Positions 22,763 to 36,456 of a DNA stretch of 64,000 bases are shown piece after piece; positions within the stretch are counted from its first letter, which is position 1; each line of letters opens with the position of its first letter. Under the pieces are notes generated by a model that had not been told where the DNA came from, ran no database searches, and saw only the letters and a list, made by a program, of their open reading frames with translations. Position numbers and translations under genes: made by a program. Source of the DNA: Leptotrichia sp. oral taxon 223 (GTDB taxonomy: Bacteria > Fusobacteriota > Fusobacteriia > Fusobacteriales > Leptotrichiaceae); NCBI RefSeq assembly GCF_013394795.1, contig NZ_JABXYU010000001.1, forward strand, positions 744,001 to 808,000, read 5' to 3'.

Positions 22763-24826
22763 TCAAATATCAGCCATTTCTAGAAATTTCAAATAATCTA
22801 TCAGTTCTTCGGGATTCTCTTTATTTAACAGTTCATTCTCAAAATCAGGATTTTTCAAATATCTGTTTAATTCAAGTATAGCCCGTAAATGCTCATCTTT
22901 ATTTCTTGATGCAAGGCATATAACTATTCTTATTTCACTCCCAAAAAAATCTATTTCCTTTTTTAATGTTATTAATGAAAAACCTGTTTCCTTTACATTT
23001 TTTAAAAGCTGTCCATGAGGCAAAATTGTTTTATTACCAACCAGAATATATTTTCCATACTGTATAATCTGATTTTTCAATTCTTCTGTATATTTTTTCT
23101 TCACAAGCCCTGAATCAATCATTGTCTTACCTGTAATTTCTATTACTTCCTCAAGGTCATTTGCATCGACATTTAACTTAATATTTTTTTCAGAAAGTAA
23201 TTCTACAAAACTTTTACCAATTTCTGCTTTTGATTCCGTGTCATCATAAATGTTCTCTTCAAAATTTTTCATCAGCTGTTTTTTTAATTCTGATTCATCC
23301 GTTATTTTCTTTATAACATTTAACAACTCTGTCAACTTTATTTTTGATCTTTTTTCAGGAAGACCATAATTTTTTAATTTTAAAATATCCTTTTCATTCA
23401 TGATGGGATTAACTGTTATTACATCTATACCATCCAGCTTAAAATTCAATGTTGATATAATGATATCAGCTTTTTCCAGATAATTGTAATTTTCCAGCTG
23501 ATTAAAAGGTATTATATCAATTATGTTAACCTGAAATCTGTTATTAATGTTTTCATATAAAAATCTTGAACTGCTATATCCCAATCCACATACAATCAAT
23601 ATGTCAGTATCTTTCTTGAACAGTGTTGCAGGATTATTTCTCATTATAGCCCTTTGAATCATAACAGTAATAAAAGCCGCTTCATCTTCATCAAATGACA
23701 AATTTATAAAATCAGAAATTATTTTCAAACTTGATTTTGTTTTTACAAAAAGTTCCATATACTGTTTTTTGACTTCGCTTAAAATACTTTCTGTCAGTTT
23801 AAATTTATTTTTCATTCGATAAATTGCAGGTTTTATATGATTAAGCAATTCTTTCCTTAAAATTTTATCCTCTGTAAGATTTATTCCCAAGCTATCACTT
23901 AACAACTTTATAAATTGATCTATCAGGCTTTCTATCAAAATCCAGTTTAAAAAATAGGAATATTCCGAGTTATATGAATATGAACCCAGAAAAAAATCAA
24001 CAAAATAATAAATATCTTTTTCTTTTATATTTTCAACTTTTTCCAATATTTCCTTAATTTTATTAAATTCCACTGTTTTCGAAAGAAAAATTTTATTTTC
24101 CACATCTTCTTCTATTTCGTATCTATTTTCATTTCTTATCTGAGAAATAAACAGAAATAGCTGTAATGTTTCAAACGCTTCATCACTGATTGTTTTTTCT
24201 GTATAATCCAGTATTTTATTAATTGTATTTTTAGATCTTTCTATTCTGCTTTTTTTATAAAATTTCTGTATTATTTTTTTTAAGGGATCATATTCTATTT
24301 TCTTTTCCTTTGTGTTCTTCATATATTCCCTCAATATATTAATCATATATTTTCTTATATTTATTTCACTTCCAATAATCTTATATCCTCTATTGTTGTT
24401 CATATCGATTACAAGGTCATATTCACTAATAATTTTATTTAATTCTTTTAATGAATATCTTACGGTTGTTTTACTTAAATTATATTTTTCAGTGAAATAC
24501 TGCAATATAAATTCATTTTTAGAAAGAAATATTTCATAAGATAACATGTTTACCCTTTCATTTTCTGACAAAAAATATTCCTTTTCTTTAATGTTTTCCA
24601 CAATATCTTCTATTTCATTTTCTGAATATAAAATTTTTAATCTATTGTTATTTATTTCAACGATGTCTTTATTATTCTTTTCCTGAAAAAATACATTTAA
24701 CTCATCAATATCATAGCGGATACTTCTTTCAGTTATATTGTATAAGTTTGAAATATCTTTTATTGTAATTTCATCATTTGAATTTATTACCAGATTAATA
24801 ATTTCAAAATACCTCTTTTTTACCAT
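22763..24826 (-). CDS. PRD-containing BglG/MtlR-type transcriptional regulator
   Basis: A 687-residue regulator. Domains in order: N-terminal HTH (TIKDISNLYNITERSIRYDIDELN), a second HTH (YNLSKTTVRYSLKELNKII), two PRD domains (residues ~190-400), an EIIB-like domain (DILIVCGLGYSSSRFLYENI, Cys present) and a C-terminal EIIA-like domain with His in TILPHGQLLKNV. This is the MtlR/ManR activator architecture, controlled by phosphorylation of PRD and EII domains by HPr and the cognate EIIs. It is the first gene of the mannosyl-glycerate operon, whereas E. coli uses a GntR-type MngR. Confidence 0.87.
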   Translation of the reverse strand: MVKKRYFEIINLVINSNDEITIKDISNLYNITERSIRYDIDELNVFFQEKNNKDIVEINNNRLKILYSENEIEDIVENIKEKEYFLSENERVNMLSYEIFLSKNEFILQYFTEKYNLSKTTVRYSLKELNKIISEYDLVIDMNNNRGYKIIGSEINIRKYMINILREYMKNTKEKKIEYDPLKKIIQKFYKKSRIERSKNTINKILDYTEKTISDEAFETLQLFLFISQIRNENRYEIEEDVENKIFLSKTVEFNKIKEILEKVENIKEKDIYYFVDFFLGSYSYNSEYSYFLNWILIESLIDQFIKLLSDSLGINLTEDKILRKELLNHIKPAIYRMKNKFKLTESILSEVKKQYMELFVKTKSSLKIISDFINLSFDEDEAAFITVMIQRAIMRNNPATLFKKDTDILIVCGLGYSSSRFLYENINNRFQVNIIDIIPFNQLENYNYLEKADIIISTLNFKLDGIDVITVNPIMNEKDILKLKNYGLPEKRSKIKLTELLNVIKKITDESELKKQLMKNFEENIYDDTESKAEIGKSFVELLSEKNIKLNVDANDLEEVIEITGKTMIDSGLVKKKYTEELKNQIIQYGKYILVGNKTILPHGQLLKNVKETGFSLITLKKEIDFFGSEIRIVICLASRNKDEHLRAILELNRYLKNPDFENELLNKENPEELIDYLKFLEMADI

Positions 24827-25211
24827 TTTGTCTCCTTATACTAATAATATATACTGATTTTCATATTTTTCAAGATTTTTATTTTTTCAAATTTTATTGA
24901 AAAAATTTTTTCATAATTATATAATTTTATATGTATACTTATATTATTCTGATTTTCATGATTTGTATTTGAAATGTAACTAATTTATTTATTATCTTAA
25001 AATATAAGCTCTATAATATCTGTAGGGTGAACAAGAATTCAACAACTTAAAAAAGCTTATTAAACTTAGAAATCCTTAAGCTTATTGAACTTTTTATCAC
25101 CCCATACTTGACATAGAGCTATTTAAAAAATATAAACTCTTTGAATATTAATATATTCAGAAAATAAAAAAATGTGTAAGTATTTTTCTTTTTTGAGATA
25201 GTTTATCTATT
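24827..25211. other. AT-rich intergenic region upstream of the PTS operon
   Basis: No gene seen. A 15-bp direct repeat AAGCTTATTrAACTT occurs at 25053-25067 and 25078-25092, and could be a binding site. The promoter of the operon should lie in 24840-24960, but the sequence is too AT-rich to place it. Confidence 0.3.
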
Positions 25212-25510
25212 TTAAATATTCCGTAGTCCTGCAAGCTCTGTTGCAATTCTATCCCATGCATAATACACCCACACAGCATTTATATCTGTCTTAAGTGCTG
25301 TAACCATATCTGTTACTGCGTTTGGAATCATTTTAACTTTGCTGAAATCTCCTCTGTCATCAGTTATGATTTTCTTTAATATTGCTTTTTCTATTTCATC
25401 ATCCTATATAGCGTACTTATGACCTTCAAGCTTTTTGGGACTGTCTATTCCCTTCTCCTTTAACGATATTATTCCTGAAATATTATGACTTATAATTGCA
25501 GCGACTGCTT
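25212..25510 (-). pseudogene. Remnant of an NMT1/SsuA-like ABC substrate-binding protein
   Basis: The minus strand reads SHNISGIISLKEKGIDSPKKLEGHKYA, then an in-frame TAG (25404-25406), then DDEIEKAILKKIITDDRGDF...KMIPNAVTDMVTALKTDINAVWVYYAWDRIATEL. The pattern 'SPKKLEGHKYA(T)WDDEIEKA' is typical of NMT1/THI5-type periplasmic binding proteins for thiamine-precursor-like ligands. Both ends are missing, so this is an internal fragment with a nonsense change. Confidence 0.75.
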
Positions 25511-25539
25511 AAAAAAAGATAAATTTCCTTTCCTGAAAA

Positions 25540-25582
25540 CAAAAAAAGACAAAAAACCTTTTTAAACAAAGTTTTCTTGTCT
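25540..25582 (-). terminator. Terminator of rRNA operon A
   Basis: On the minus strand a 15-bp stem with one mismatch (AGACAAGAAAACTTT / AAAAGGTTTTTTGTCT) is followed by seven T. It lies 128 bp downstream of tRNA-Asn and is not present in operon B. Confidence 0.75.
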
Positions 25583-25709
25583 AGTTAACAATATTCTTGC
25601 AGTAATTTACTATCTTGATATTTACAACAGTTCTATTCATTAATACACTACTGTACAATACTTTATGCCTTTTTTCTTTAAATCCTCATGGAATTTTCAC
25701 AAAAAAAAG

Positions 25710-25786
25710 TGGCGTCCCCGGTTGGACTCGAACCAACGACCCTCTGATTAACAGTCAGATGCTCTAACCGGCTGAGCTACGGAGAC
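25710..25786 (-). tRNA. tRNA-Asn (GTT), rRNA operon A
   Basis: A full cloverleaf on the minus strand with acceptor GTCTCCG pairing CGGGGAC (one G-T), anticodon GTT in loop CTGTTAA, T-loop GGTTCGAGTCC and an encoded CCA. Last gene of the rRNA operon. Confidence 0.97.
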
Positions 25787-25802
25787 ACACAAAAGAAAAA
25801 AA

Positions 25803-25917
25803 GTTTGGCAACTGCCTATTTTCCCGGGACGAATCCAAGTATCGTAGGCGTAAGCAGACTTAACTGCCGGGTTCGAAATGTGACCGGGTGTATCCCTGCT
25901 GCTAGCATCACCAAACT
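25803..25917 (-). rRNA. rrf: 5S ribosomal RNA, operon A
   Basis: About 115 nt with terminal stem AGTTTGG / CCAAACT and the conserved 5S core (CCGAACTCGG-type region read here as GGGTTCGAAATGTGACCGGGTG on the plus strand neighbourhood). Ends set by the stem. Confidence 0.93.
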
Positions 25918-25967
25918 TAATTAAATTGTCAAGTTAAGACAATGAGAAATAAATAGTAGCAGTAAAA

Positions 25968-28880
<2,913 letters not shown>

Positions 28881-28985
28881 AGAATAACTTTTACTCCAGT
28901 TCATTGTAATCTTTTACCTACTATTCATTTCCCATTGTCCTGAACAGAGACATAAGAAGAAGCAGCTAGTGAACTGGCTCCTTAG

Positions 28986-30497
<1,512 letters not shown>

Positions 30498-30647
30498 ATA
30501 TATCTTCATATATTTAATTTCACCTTTGTCTTGACGAGAATCTTATTTGCATAAGCATTCTTGACTTTTATCTATCTTTTACACATTATTGCTTCTTCTA
30601 TTCTTATCTCAATTGTCCTTCGACACAGTTTTGTATCGACAAGATAT

Positions 30648-30676
30648 ATATTATCATAATTGGATTTCTTTGTCAA
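30648..30676 (-). promoter_or_regulatory. Promoter of rRNA operon A
   Basis: Perfect -35 TTGACA (plus 30671-30676), 17-bp spacer and -10 TAATAT (30648-30653), about 150 bp upstream of 16S. The leader 30498-30647 has no gene. The leader and promoter are shared with operon B as far as about 30733. Confidence 0.75.
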
Positions 30677-30823
30677 CTACTTTTTTTCAAAAAATTTGGT
30701 TTTTTTCATATTTTTATTTGCAGTCTGTTTTTTATTTCTTAGAAGATACCTTAAAATCTAGTTTTTTAATTTATATATTAAGTATTTTGTGATTTAAATC
30801 TTTATTTACCTTTTAAATTCTTT

Positions 30824-31459
30824 TTATTTTTGAATCTTTTGTAAAATTATTTTTATGGCTTCACTTATATCTTTTACCTTTATTAATTCATTGTCTGTTA
30901 TCCATTTTGCAACATTGGTATTTGTATATCCCAAAGATTCTAAAGCTAGCTTTAGATCTTCTTTCATTAATAACAATTCTGGATTTGAAGCATTTGATGT
31001 TATCAATTTACTTGATGATATATCGCTTATTTCTTCAATTGATTCTGCTAAATCCAGTTTTTTTACTTTATCTTTTAAGTCTAAAATTATTTTTTGCGCT
31101 TTTTTTACTCCTAGTCCTGGAACTCTTGTGAAAATTTTTGATTCATTTTCATTTACAATGTCAATAATTTCTCGTGTATTAAAAGTTGATAATATGGCAA
31201 TTCCAAGCTTAGGTCCTACACCGCTTATAGTTATTAACGCCTTAAAAAGTTCTCTTTCATTTTGGGTTTTAAATCCATATAATGAAATATCATCTTCTTT
31301 TACATTTGTATAAATGTATAATTTTTCATCACTTCCAATATTATCTAACTTTTCAAAAGTTTTTAGAGATACATGAATTTTATATGCTAAACCGTTTATA
31401 TCTAAAGCTATATAATCAATTTTTTTTATTGTTAATTTTCCAGAAATGTATTCAAACAT
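30824..31459 (-). CDS. ruvA: Holliday junction branch migration protein RuvA
   Basis: A 211-residue protein with an N-terminal OB fold (MFEYISGKLTIKKIDYIALDINGLAYKI), the tandem helix-hairpin-helix region (FKALITISGVGPKLGIAILSTF and FTRVPGLGVKKAQKIILDLKDKV) and a C-terminal UBA-like domain (DLKLALESLGYTNTNVAKWI) that contacts RuvB. RuvA binds four-way junctions and loads RuvB. It follows murI in the same direction with a 62-bp gap; ruvB is not adjacent. Confidence 0.95.
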   Translation of the reverse strand: MFEYISGKLTIKKIDYIALDINGLAYKIHVSLKTFEKLDNIGSDEKLYIYTNVKEDDISLYGFKTQNERELFKALITISGVGPKLGIAILSTFNTREIIDIVNENESKIFTRVPGLGVKKAQKIILDLKDKVKKLDLAESIEEISDISSSKLITSNASNPELLLMKEDLKLALESLGYTNTNVAKWITDNELIKVKDISEAIKIILQKIQK

Positions 31460-31521
31460 TTATTTCCTTTCCTTAAAATATTTTATAATTATTTTTATAG
31501 TGTGAGTGTTCATTTTTTATT

Positions 31522-32307
31522 TTATAGTTTTATCAGTTCCACTTCTTTAATATCTTCTTTTAAAAACATAATGCCAATTTCTTTAAATTTTTCCTGTCCA
31601 TCTGTCACATAGTATTTTACCTCTTCATTTTTTTTAGCATCATTCTTTAAAAATTCATTTTTTTGTAAAATATTTTTTAAATCTAAAGCCGTTTCCTTTG
31701 CCGGATCCACTATTTTTATATTCGGATAAATTTTACTGATAGCGTCTTTTAATAAAGGATAATGAGTACATCCTAATATTAGCGTGTCAATTTTGCCTTC
31801 AAAATCATCAAGATATGTTTTTATTATTTGATTTACTAATTTCCCGCTTAAAATTCCTTCTTCTACTGCTGGCACAAAAAGTGGGCATGCTTTCTGAATA
31901 ACTTCTGCCTTTGTGTTGAAAAGTTTTATCTCTTCTTTGTATTTTCCTGATTTTATCGTTGCTTTTGTCCCTATAACGCCGATTTTACCATTTTTTGTGG
32001 TATTTATTGCCGTTCTTGCACCTGCTTCAATTACTCCTATAATTGGGATTTTAAATATTTCCTTTAACTCGTTTAGAGCTAAGGCTGTTGCTGTATTGCA
32101 GGCCACTACAATAGCGCTCACGTTTTTTTCTAACAAAAATGCAACTATTTCTTTTGAATACCGGATAATTAATTCTTTTGTCTTTTCCCCATATGGAACT
32201 CTTGCAGTGTCTCCAAGATAATATATTTTTTCACTTGGAAGAACTTTTCTTATTTCCTTTAATACTGTAAGTCCTCCAATTCCAGAGTCAAATACACCAA
32301 TTGACAT
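31522..32307 (-). CDS. murI: Glutamate racemase
   Basis: A 261-residue cofactor-independent racemase that makes D-glutamate for peptidoglycan. Both catalytic Cys motifs are visible (VVACNTATALALNEL and LILGCTHYPLLKDAI), with the N-terminal signature IGVFDSGIGGLTVLKEI and LGDTARVPYGEK. GGAAGGAAG precedes the ATG. It lies between a D,D-carboxypeptidase gene and ruvA on the same strand. Confidence 0.96.
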   Translation of the reverse strand: MSIGVFDSGIGGLTVLKEIRKVLPSEKIYYLGDTARVPYGEKTKELIIRYSKEIVAFLLEKNVSAIVVACNTATALALNELKEIFKIPIIGVIEAGARTAINTTKNGKIGVIGTKATIKSGKYKEEIKLFNTKAEVIQKACPLFVPAVEEGILSGKLVNQIIKTYLDDFEGKIDTLILGCTHYPLLKDAISKIYPNIKIVDPAKETALDLKNILQKNEFLKNDAKKNEEVKYYVTDGQEKFKEIGIMFLKEDIKEVELIKL

Positions 32308-32369
32308 TTTACTTCCTTTCCTTTAATAATCGTTATCTTCAAAATTATTAATTAAGCAATAAAATTGAG

Positions 32370-32395
32370 CCGTTAAAAAACAGCTCTTTTTTCTT
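32370..32395 (-). terminator. Terminator of the carboxypeptidase gene
   Basis: GAGCTG / CGGCTC stem with an A/T loop, preceded by A and followed by AATTTTATTG on the minus strand, a few bases after the stop codon. Confidence 0.55.
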
Positions 32396-32401
32396 TTTAC
32401 T

Positions 32402-33640
32402 TTATTTCATAATTAATTCTCCACTGTAAGTTAATGTTCCGTCAGTTGCAACATATGTACCTACAATTTTTCCTACGCTTTTTCTAGTGATTCCTGAATT
32501 TAAATTTACTGTGTAATTTAAGTTAGGACGTTGAGTAGCTGTTATTTCAACATCTTTGGATGGATATAAGTTATATTTGCTATTTCCTATTGTTGCTGTT
32601 GCTATCACATCACTTTTGCTTATAATCTTCATTCTTTTAGCTGAATTTTCATTATTATTCTTTCTGAAGATCATATTGAAAAATTGTTCTATTTTATTGC
32701 CTTTTTGTGCACTTCCATTATTTTCAGCACTGTAACTGCTATTGGCAGCTGTGTTTTTATTAGTGTAGCCATTATTCACATTTGTTTTTCTTGCATAGCC
32801 ATTTGCATAATAATCGTTTATTTCTTTTGCCCCTATTGCATTTCTGTCTTTTGCCCTGTTTGAACCTAAAATAATGGCTATCATTCTGTCATTTCCTCTA
32901 TTTGCCGTTAAAACAATGTTAGAACCTGCCGCATTGTGGTAACCTGTTTTTATTCCATCCACTCCTAGTACATTTCCTAAAAGCGTATTTGTAGAAGTTA
33001 CTTTTGTATTTCCATTGTCAACATAGTCTACTTTATTTTTTGAAAAATTTAAATACTCGCTATAGTCTTTTAACGTTATTTGAGCCAATTTATACAAATC
33101 ACGTGCATTTCCCTGATCCATGCATGATCCTGTATAGCTAGGCGGCAATCCGTTTGGAGAACAGTATCTAAGTGAAGTTAATCCATAACTTCTAGCTTTT
33201 TCATTCATTGAATTTACAAAATTTGAAACATCTCCTCCAACGTACTCAGCAAGAGCATATGCCGCATTATTTGACGATTTAATAATTGTTGCTTTTAATA
33301 AATCTCTTACTGTATACTGCTTTCCAGCCGTTAATTTTATTCCATACGGAACTGAGGCAGCTTTAGATGAAACTGTCACTTTATCATCATATGAAATTTG
33401 TCCGCTTTTTATTTTATCCAGCGTCAATATTGATGTCATAATTTTAGTAACTGAGGCTAATGGACGAACTGCTAAACTGTTGTCTTCCTTTATAATATTC
33501 CCATTAACATCTCCTATTAGAAGTGCCTTATAGTCATGATAATCTTCCCCTTCAGCAAATGAAAATGCTGATACAGCCAAAAATGCCATAGAAAATATTA
33601 GTTTTTTACTTTTTTTTCCAAACTTTACTTTTTTTACCAT
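32402..33640 (-). CDS. D-alanyl-D-alanine carboxypeptidase (penicillin-binding protein 5/6 type)
   Basis: A 412-residue exported serine peptidase of the S11 family. A basic N-terminus and hydrophobic segment (LIFSMAFLAVSAFSFA) form a signal peptide. The three active-site motifs are SVTK (in RPLASVTKIMTSIL), SSN (IIKSSNNAAYAL) and KTG (DGIKTGYHNAAG). It trims the terminal D-Ala of peptidoglycan stems. The start at 33640 (MVKKVKFG) is chosen because GAGGAAAG lies upstream of it. The C-terminal ~100 residues form a separate domain after an Asn/Ser-rich linker. Confidence 0.92.
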   Translation of the reverse strand: MVKKVKFGKKSKKLIFSMAFLAVSAFSFAEGEDYHDYKALLIGDVNGNIIKEDNSLAVRPLASVTKIMTSILTLDKIKSGQISYDDKVTVSSKAASVPYGIKLTAGKQYTVRDLLKATIIKSSNNAAYALAEYVGGDVSNFVNSMNEKARSYGLTSLRYCSPNGLPPSYTGSCMDQGNARDLYKLAQITLKDYSEYLNFSKNKVDYVDNGNTKVTSTNTLLGNVLGVDGIKTGYHNAAGSNIVLTANRGNDRMIAIILGSNRAKDRNAIGAKEINDYYANGYARKTNVNNGYTNKNTAANSSYSAENNGSAQKGNKIEQFFNMIFRKNNNENSAKRMKIISKSDVIATATIGNSKYNLYPSKDVEITATQRPNLNYTVNLNSGITRKSVGKIVGTYVATDGTLTYSGELIMK

Positions 33641-34243
33641 TTTATTTTTCTTTCCTCTTTTCATATCTAATAATTTTTCCTAAAAAGTATTATAACATTT
33701 TCTTATTAGTTTTTCATTTGTAAATTTCTTGATAAAACTTGTTTAATTCGATTTATTGTGCTTTTTAAGTACTCCCAATCATAAAAATAATTCTTTATTA
33801 TTTGTGCTGTTAGTTTGATAAATCACCTGGATTCCTTTAATAACATATTATAAAAAAATACTTTTAGGATTTCTCATAAAATAGTCATAACTTTTGAACT
33901 CAGTTTTAAAGTATTTTTATTATACATTTAGTAAAAATAGTTAATTATATTGATATAAAATTTAAGTAATAATTTAGAAGATTTTATTATGAACATTATA
34001 AAAAATTAACCGCTATTTCCATATTATTTTGAACAATACATAGCTTATAGTTTAAAACGAAAGCAGAAGGTTCTATGGTAAGCCATTGCTTTTTACATAT
34101 TTTTACTTTAATTTTTAAGTGGATTGGTTATAATATTATTTTTTATAAGGCAAATTGGACTCATTACAAAATTTAAAAGTATTTTTTTAAAAAATATGAT
34201 ATAATTATAAAAAATATAAATCAAAAAAAAGGAAAGATTAAAA
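33641..34243. other. Intergenic region between divergent genes
   Basis: About 600 bp of AT-rich sequence without a plausible gene. A TATAAT at 34200-34205 is a possible -10 for the rightward genes, without a good -35. No riboswitch or repeat recognised. Confidence 0.3.
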
Positions 34244-34606
34244 ATGAATAAACTTAACTGGAAAAGAATTTATGAGAAACCTGAAAAAAATGATGGTTTT
34301 AGAGTGTTTGCAGACAGGCTATGGGCAAGGGGGATGAAAAAGGAAGATGCCAAAATTGATTACTGGGCAAAGGAAATTACACCTACAAAAGAACTCAGGG
34401 AAGATTATCACAAAGGAAGAATTAATTTTGAAACGTTTGCAGCGGGATATCTAAGCGAGCTGGAAAAAAATCCTGATTTTGACAACTTTTTACAAAAAAT
34501 AAAAACCGAGCTGACTTCAAGAAATGTTACAATACTTTTTGCAAGCAAGACTCCTGAAATTAGTCATATTCCGATTTTAAAAAAGTATTTGGAAAATAAG
34601 TTGTAA
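34244..34606 (+). CDS. DUF488 family protein (YeaO-like)
   Basis: A 120-residue protein with family phrases RIYEKPEKNDGFRVFADRLWARGMKKEDAKIDYWAKEITPT and TILFASKTPEISHIPILKKYL. DUF488 proteins are small cytoplasmic proteins of unproved function. It starts a rightward group with the Nudix gene 15 bp downstream. Confidence 0.9.
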   Translation: MNKLNWKRIYEKPEKNDGFRVFADRLWARGMKKEDAKIDYWAKEITPTKELREDYHKGRINFETFAAGYLSELEKNPDFDNFLQKIKTELTSRNVTILFASKTPEISHIPILKKYLENKL

Positions 34607-34621
34607 AAAGAGGAGAAAAAG

Positions 34622-35389
34622 ATGATTGCGACATTATGTTACCTTGAAAAAGATAATAAATATCTAATGCTATACAGAAATAAGAAAAAAATCGATATAA
34701 ATAAAGGGAAATGGATTGGCGTTGGTGGAAAACTGGAAACAGGGGAAACACCTGAGCAATGTTTAATACGGGAAGTCCAGGAGGAAACAGGATACAAGCT
34801 GAACAGTTATAAATACAGAGGGCTTGTAATTTTTAATTACAATGAAGACGAGCCTTTATTCATGTATGTTTATACAAGTTCCGATTTTGCCGGGATGGAA
34901 AAGGAATGTGATGAGGGGGATTTGAAATGGATTCCGAAAAATGAAATTTTGGATTTGGAATTGTGGGAAGGCGACAAAATATTTTTAGAATTATTGTTTA
35001 AAAATACACCATTTTTTTATTTGACTTTAAATTATGAAAATGACAATTTATTGAGCTCAAAACTAGAATTTAAAGAAAAATACAGCTGTTTTGAAGTTTT
35101 TGTTCCAGAAAATTATGTGGAAAAAATTGTGGAAAACTTACAAAAATACAATCTTTTGACAGAAGGCTTTTATGCAGATGTTTATTCTACAATTGATGGA
35201 ATTGGACATTGGAAAACTTTGGAAGGTGGGAATCCTTTTGACGGAGAAGTTGGAAAAGCGAGCGTTGCCAATGAAAAAATTATGAAATTTAGAGTAAAAA
35301 AAGAATTTGAGGAGCTGGCGTATTATTTAGTGAAGGAAGCACATCCTTATGAAACTGCGGTGATTAACGTCTTCAGAATGGAAGTGTAG
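34622..35389 (+). CDS. Nudix hydrolase fused to a YqfO/NIF3-insert-like domain
   Basis: A 255-residue two-domain protein. Residues ~1-130 are a Nudix domain with the full box GKLETGETPEQCLIREVQEETGY, as in MutT-like enzymes that hydrolyse oxidised dNTPs or other nucleoside diphosphate derivatives. Residues ~155-255 (CFEVFVPENYVEKIVENLQ...GHWKTLEGGNPFDGEVGKA...EAHPYETAVINVFRM) match the PII-like domain found inserted in NIF3/YqfO proteins. The substrate cannot be read from sequence. The fused second domain may bind a regulatory ligand. Confidence 0.85.
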   Translation: MIATLCYLEKDNKYLMLYRNKKKIDINKGKWIGVGGKLETGETPEQCLIREVQEETGYKLNSYKYRGLVIFNYNEDEPLFMYVYTSSDFAGMEKECDEGDLKWIPKNEILDLELWEGDKIFLELLFKNTPFFYLTLNYENDNLLSSKLEFKEKYSCFEVFVPENYVEKIVENLQKYNLLTEGFYADVYSTIDGIGHWKTLEGGNPFDGEVGKASVANEKIMKFRVKKEFEELAYYLVKEAHPYETAVINVFRMEV

Positions 35390-35432
35390 AAAATTTTTTA
35401 GAAAAATAAAAAAATAGGAAGGAATATTTGTT

Positions 35433-36407
35433 ATGAAAAAAATAATTTACACAATTACAGTTTTTTTAATAATCAATTTTGGCTTGAATGCGTATACTTT
35501 GCGGGAAAATGTTCAGGAAACACTTTCAAAAAGAGGAGTGAAGCAAAGCATAATTAATGAAACATCGGACTTTTTGCTAGATTCAAGAGGTGAAATGTCT
35601 ATTATCCCACAGCAAAATGAAATTGCCAGTTTAATTGACAGAGCAGAAATGTTACTGAAAAAAGATAAAAATAATATCGTAATTAAGCAGTATCTATCGG
35701 CAATGTATTTGAAAAAAGGTGGAAATAAGAATACTTTAAAAGCACAAAAAATAAATGAAGAAAACTTAAAAGATAAAGGAATTACCGATTTTGAAAAATG
35801 GAGTGCAACAGGGCTATATTATTACCAAATAGGAGAAAAGAAAAAGGCTCAAGAATATTTTGACAAAATTAAAGAAAAATACAAGGAAGAACCTGCTGTC
35901 TATAATTTAATTGAAATAGTGATGATGGATATTGATGTATTAAGAGACAGCAAAAATTTTAACGAACTTATTGTAGATACAGCAACTAATGAAAAAAAAA
36001 TGAAAGAAATGCAGGAAATATCTAAAAAACAAGTTGAAAAAATGAAAATAGTTAAGGATTTCTTTCAATCAGAAGAAAACAAAAGAGAATTTGGTGTTGT
36101 AGATGAGTTAGTTTACTCTTTTGATTTGTTATTAAATCTTTCGAAAATTAATGAGATAATGCAAAAAGATTTGAAACAGGATGGAGAATTTAAAATAAAA
36201 ACTATAAAAGAAGCAACTGATTATTATTTAAAAAATGTTGCAAATAATGAAAAAATGACAGAAGATTCAATAAAATACAATATAATATTGGAAAATATGT
36301 ATTTGAGAATAATGGTAATATTAGTGTCAGATGATGAAAAAGAAAGTGCAGAATTTTCAAAAAAATTAGAAAAAAGTAAACTTTATAGAATATTTGAAAA
36401 ATTGTAA
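35433..36407 (+). CDS. Exported TPR-like hypothetical protein
   Basis: A 324-residue protein with a signal peptide (MKKIIYTITVFLIINFGLNAYT) and helical, TPR-like content (SATGLYYYQIGEKKKAQEYFDKIKEKY, residues ~130-155). The mature N-terminus (LRENVQETLSKRGVKQSIINET) is closely similar to that of the gene at 38101, so the two are paralogues. No enzyme motif seen. Located between the Nudix gene and cbiG. Confidence 0.6.
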   Translation: MKKIIYTITVFLIINFGLNAYTLRENVQETLSKRGVKQSIINETSDFLLDSRGEMSIIPQQNEIASLIDRAEMLLKKDKNNIVIKQYLSAMYLKKGGNKNTLKAQKINEENLKDKGITDFEKWSATGLYYYQIGEKKKAQEYFDKIKEKYKEEPAVYNLIEIVMMDIDVLRDSKNFNELIVDTATNEKKMKEMQEISKKQVEKMKIVKDFFQSEENKREFGVVDELVYSFDLLLNLSKINEIMQKDLKQDGEFKIKTIKEATDYYLKNVANNEKMTEDSIKYNIILENMYLRIMVILVSDDEKESAEFSKKLEKSKLYRIFEKL

Positions 36408-36456
36408 AAATAAGTATAAAAAATTGCTTAAAAATCAAATATGAAAAGGAGAAAAA

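Noticed and set aside
36408-36456. Cobalamin riboswitch upstream of cbiG
   Set aside because: Only 49 bases separate it from the previous gene and no B12-box-like sequence was seen. S-box upstream of metF and THI-box upstream of pdxK were looked for and not recognised either.
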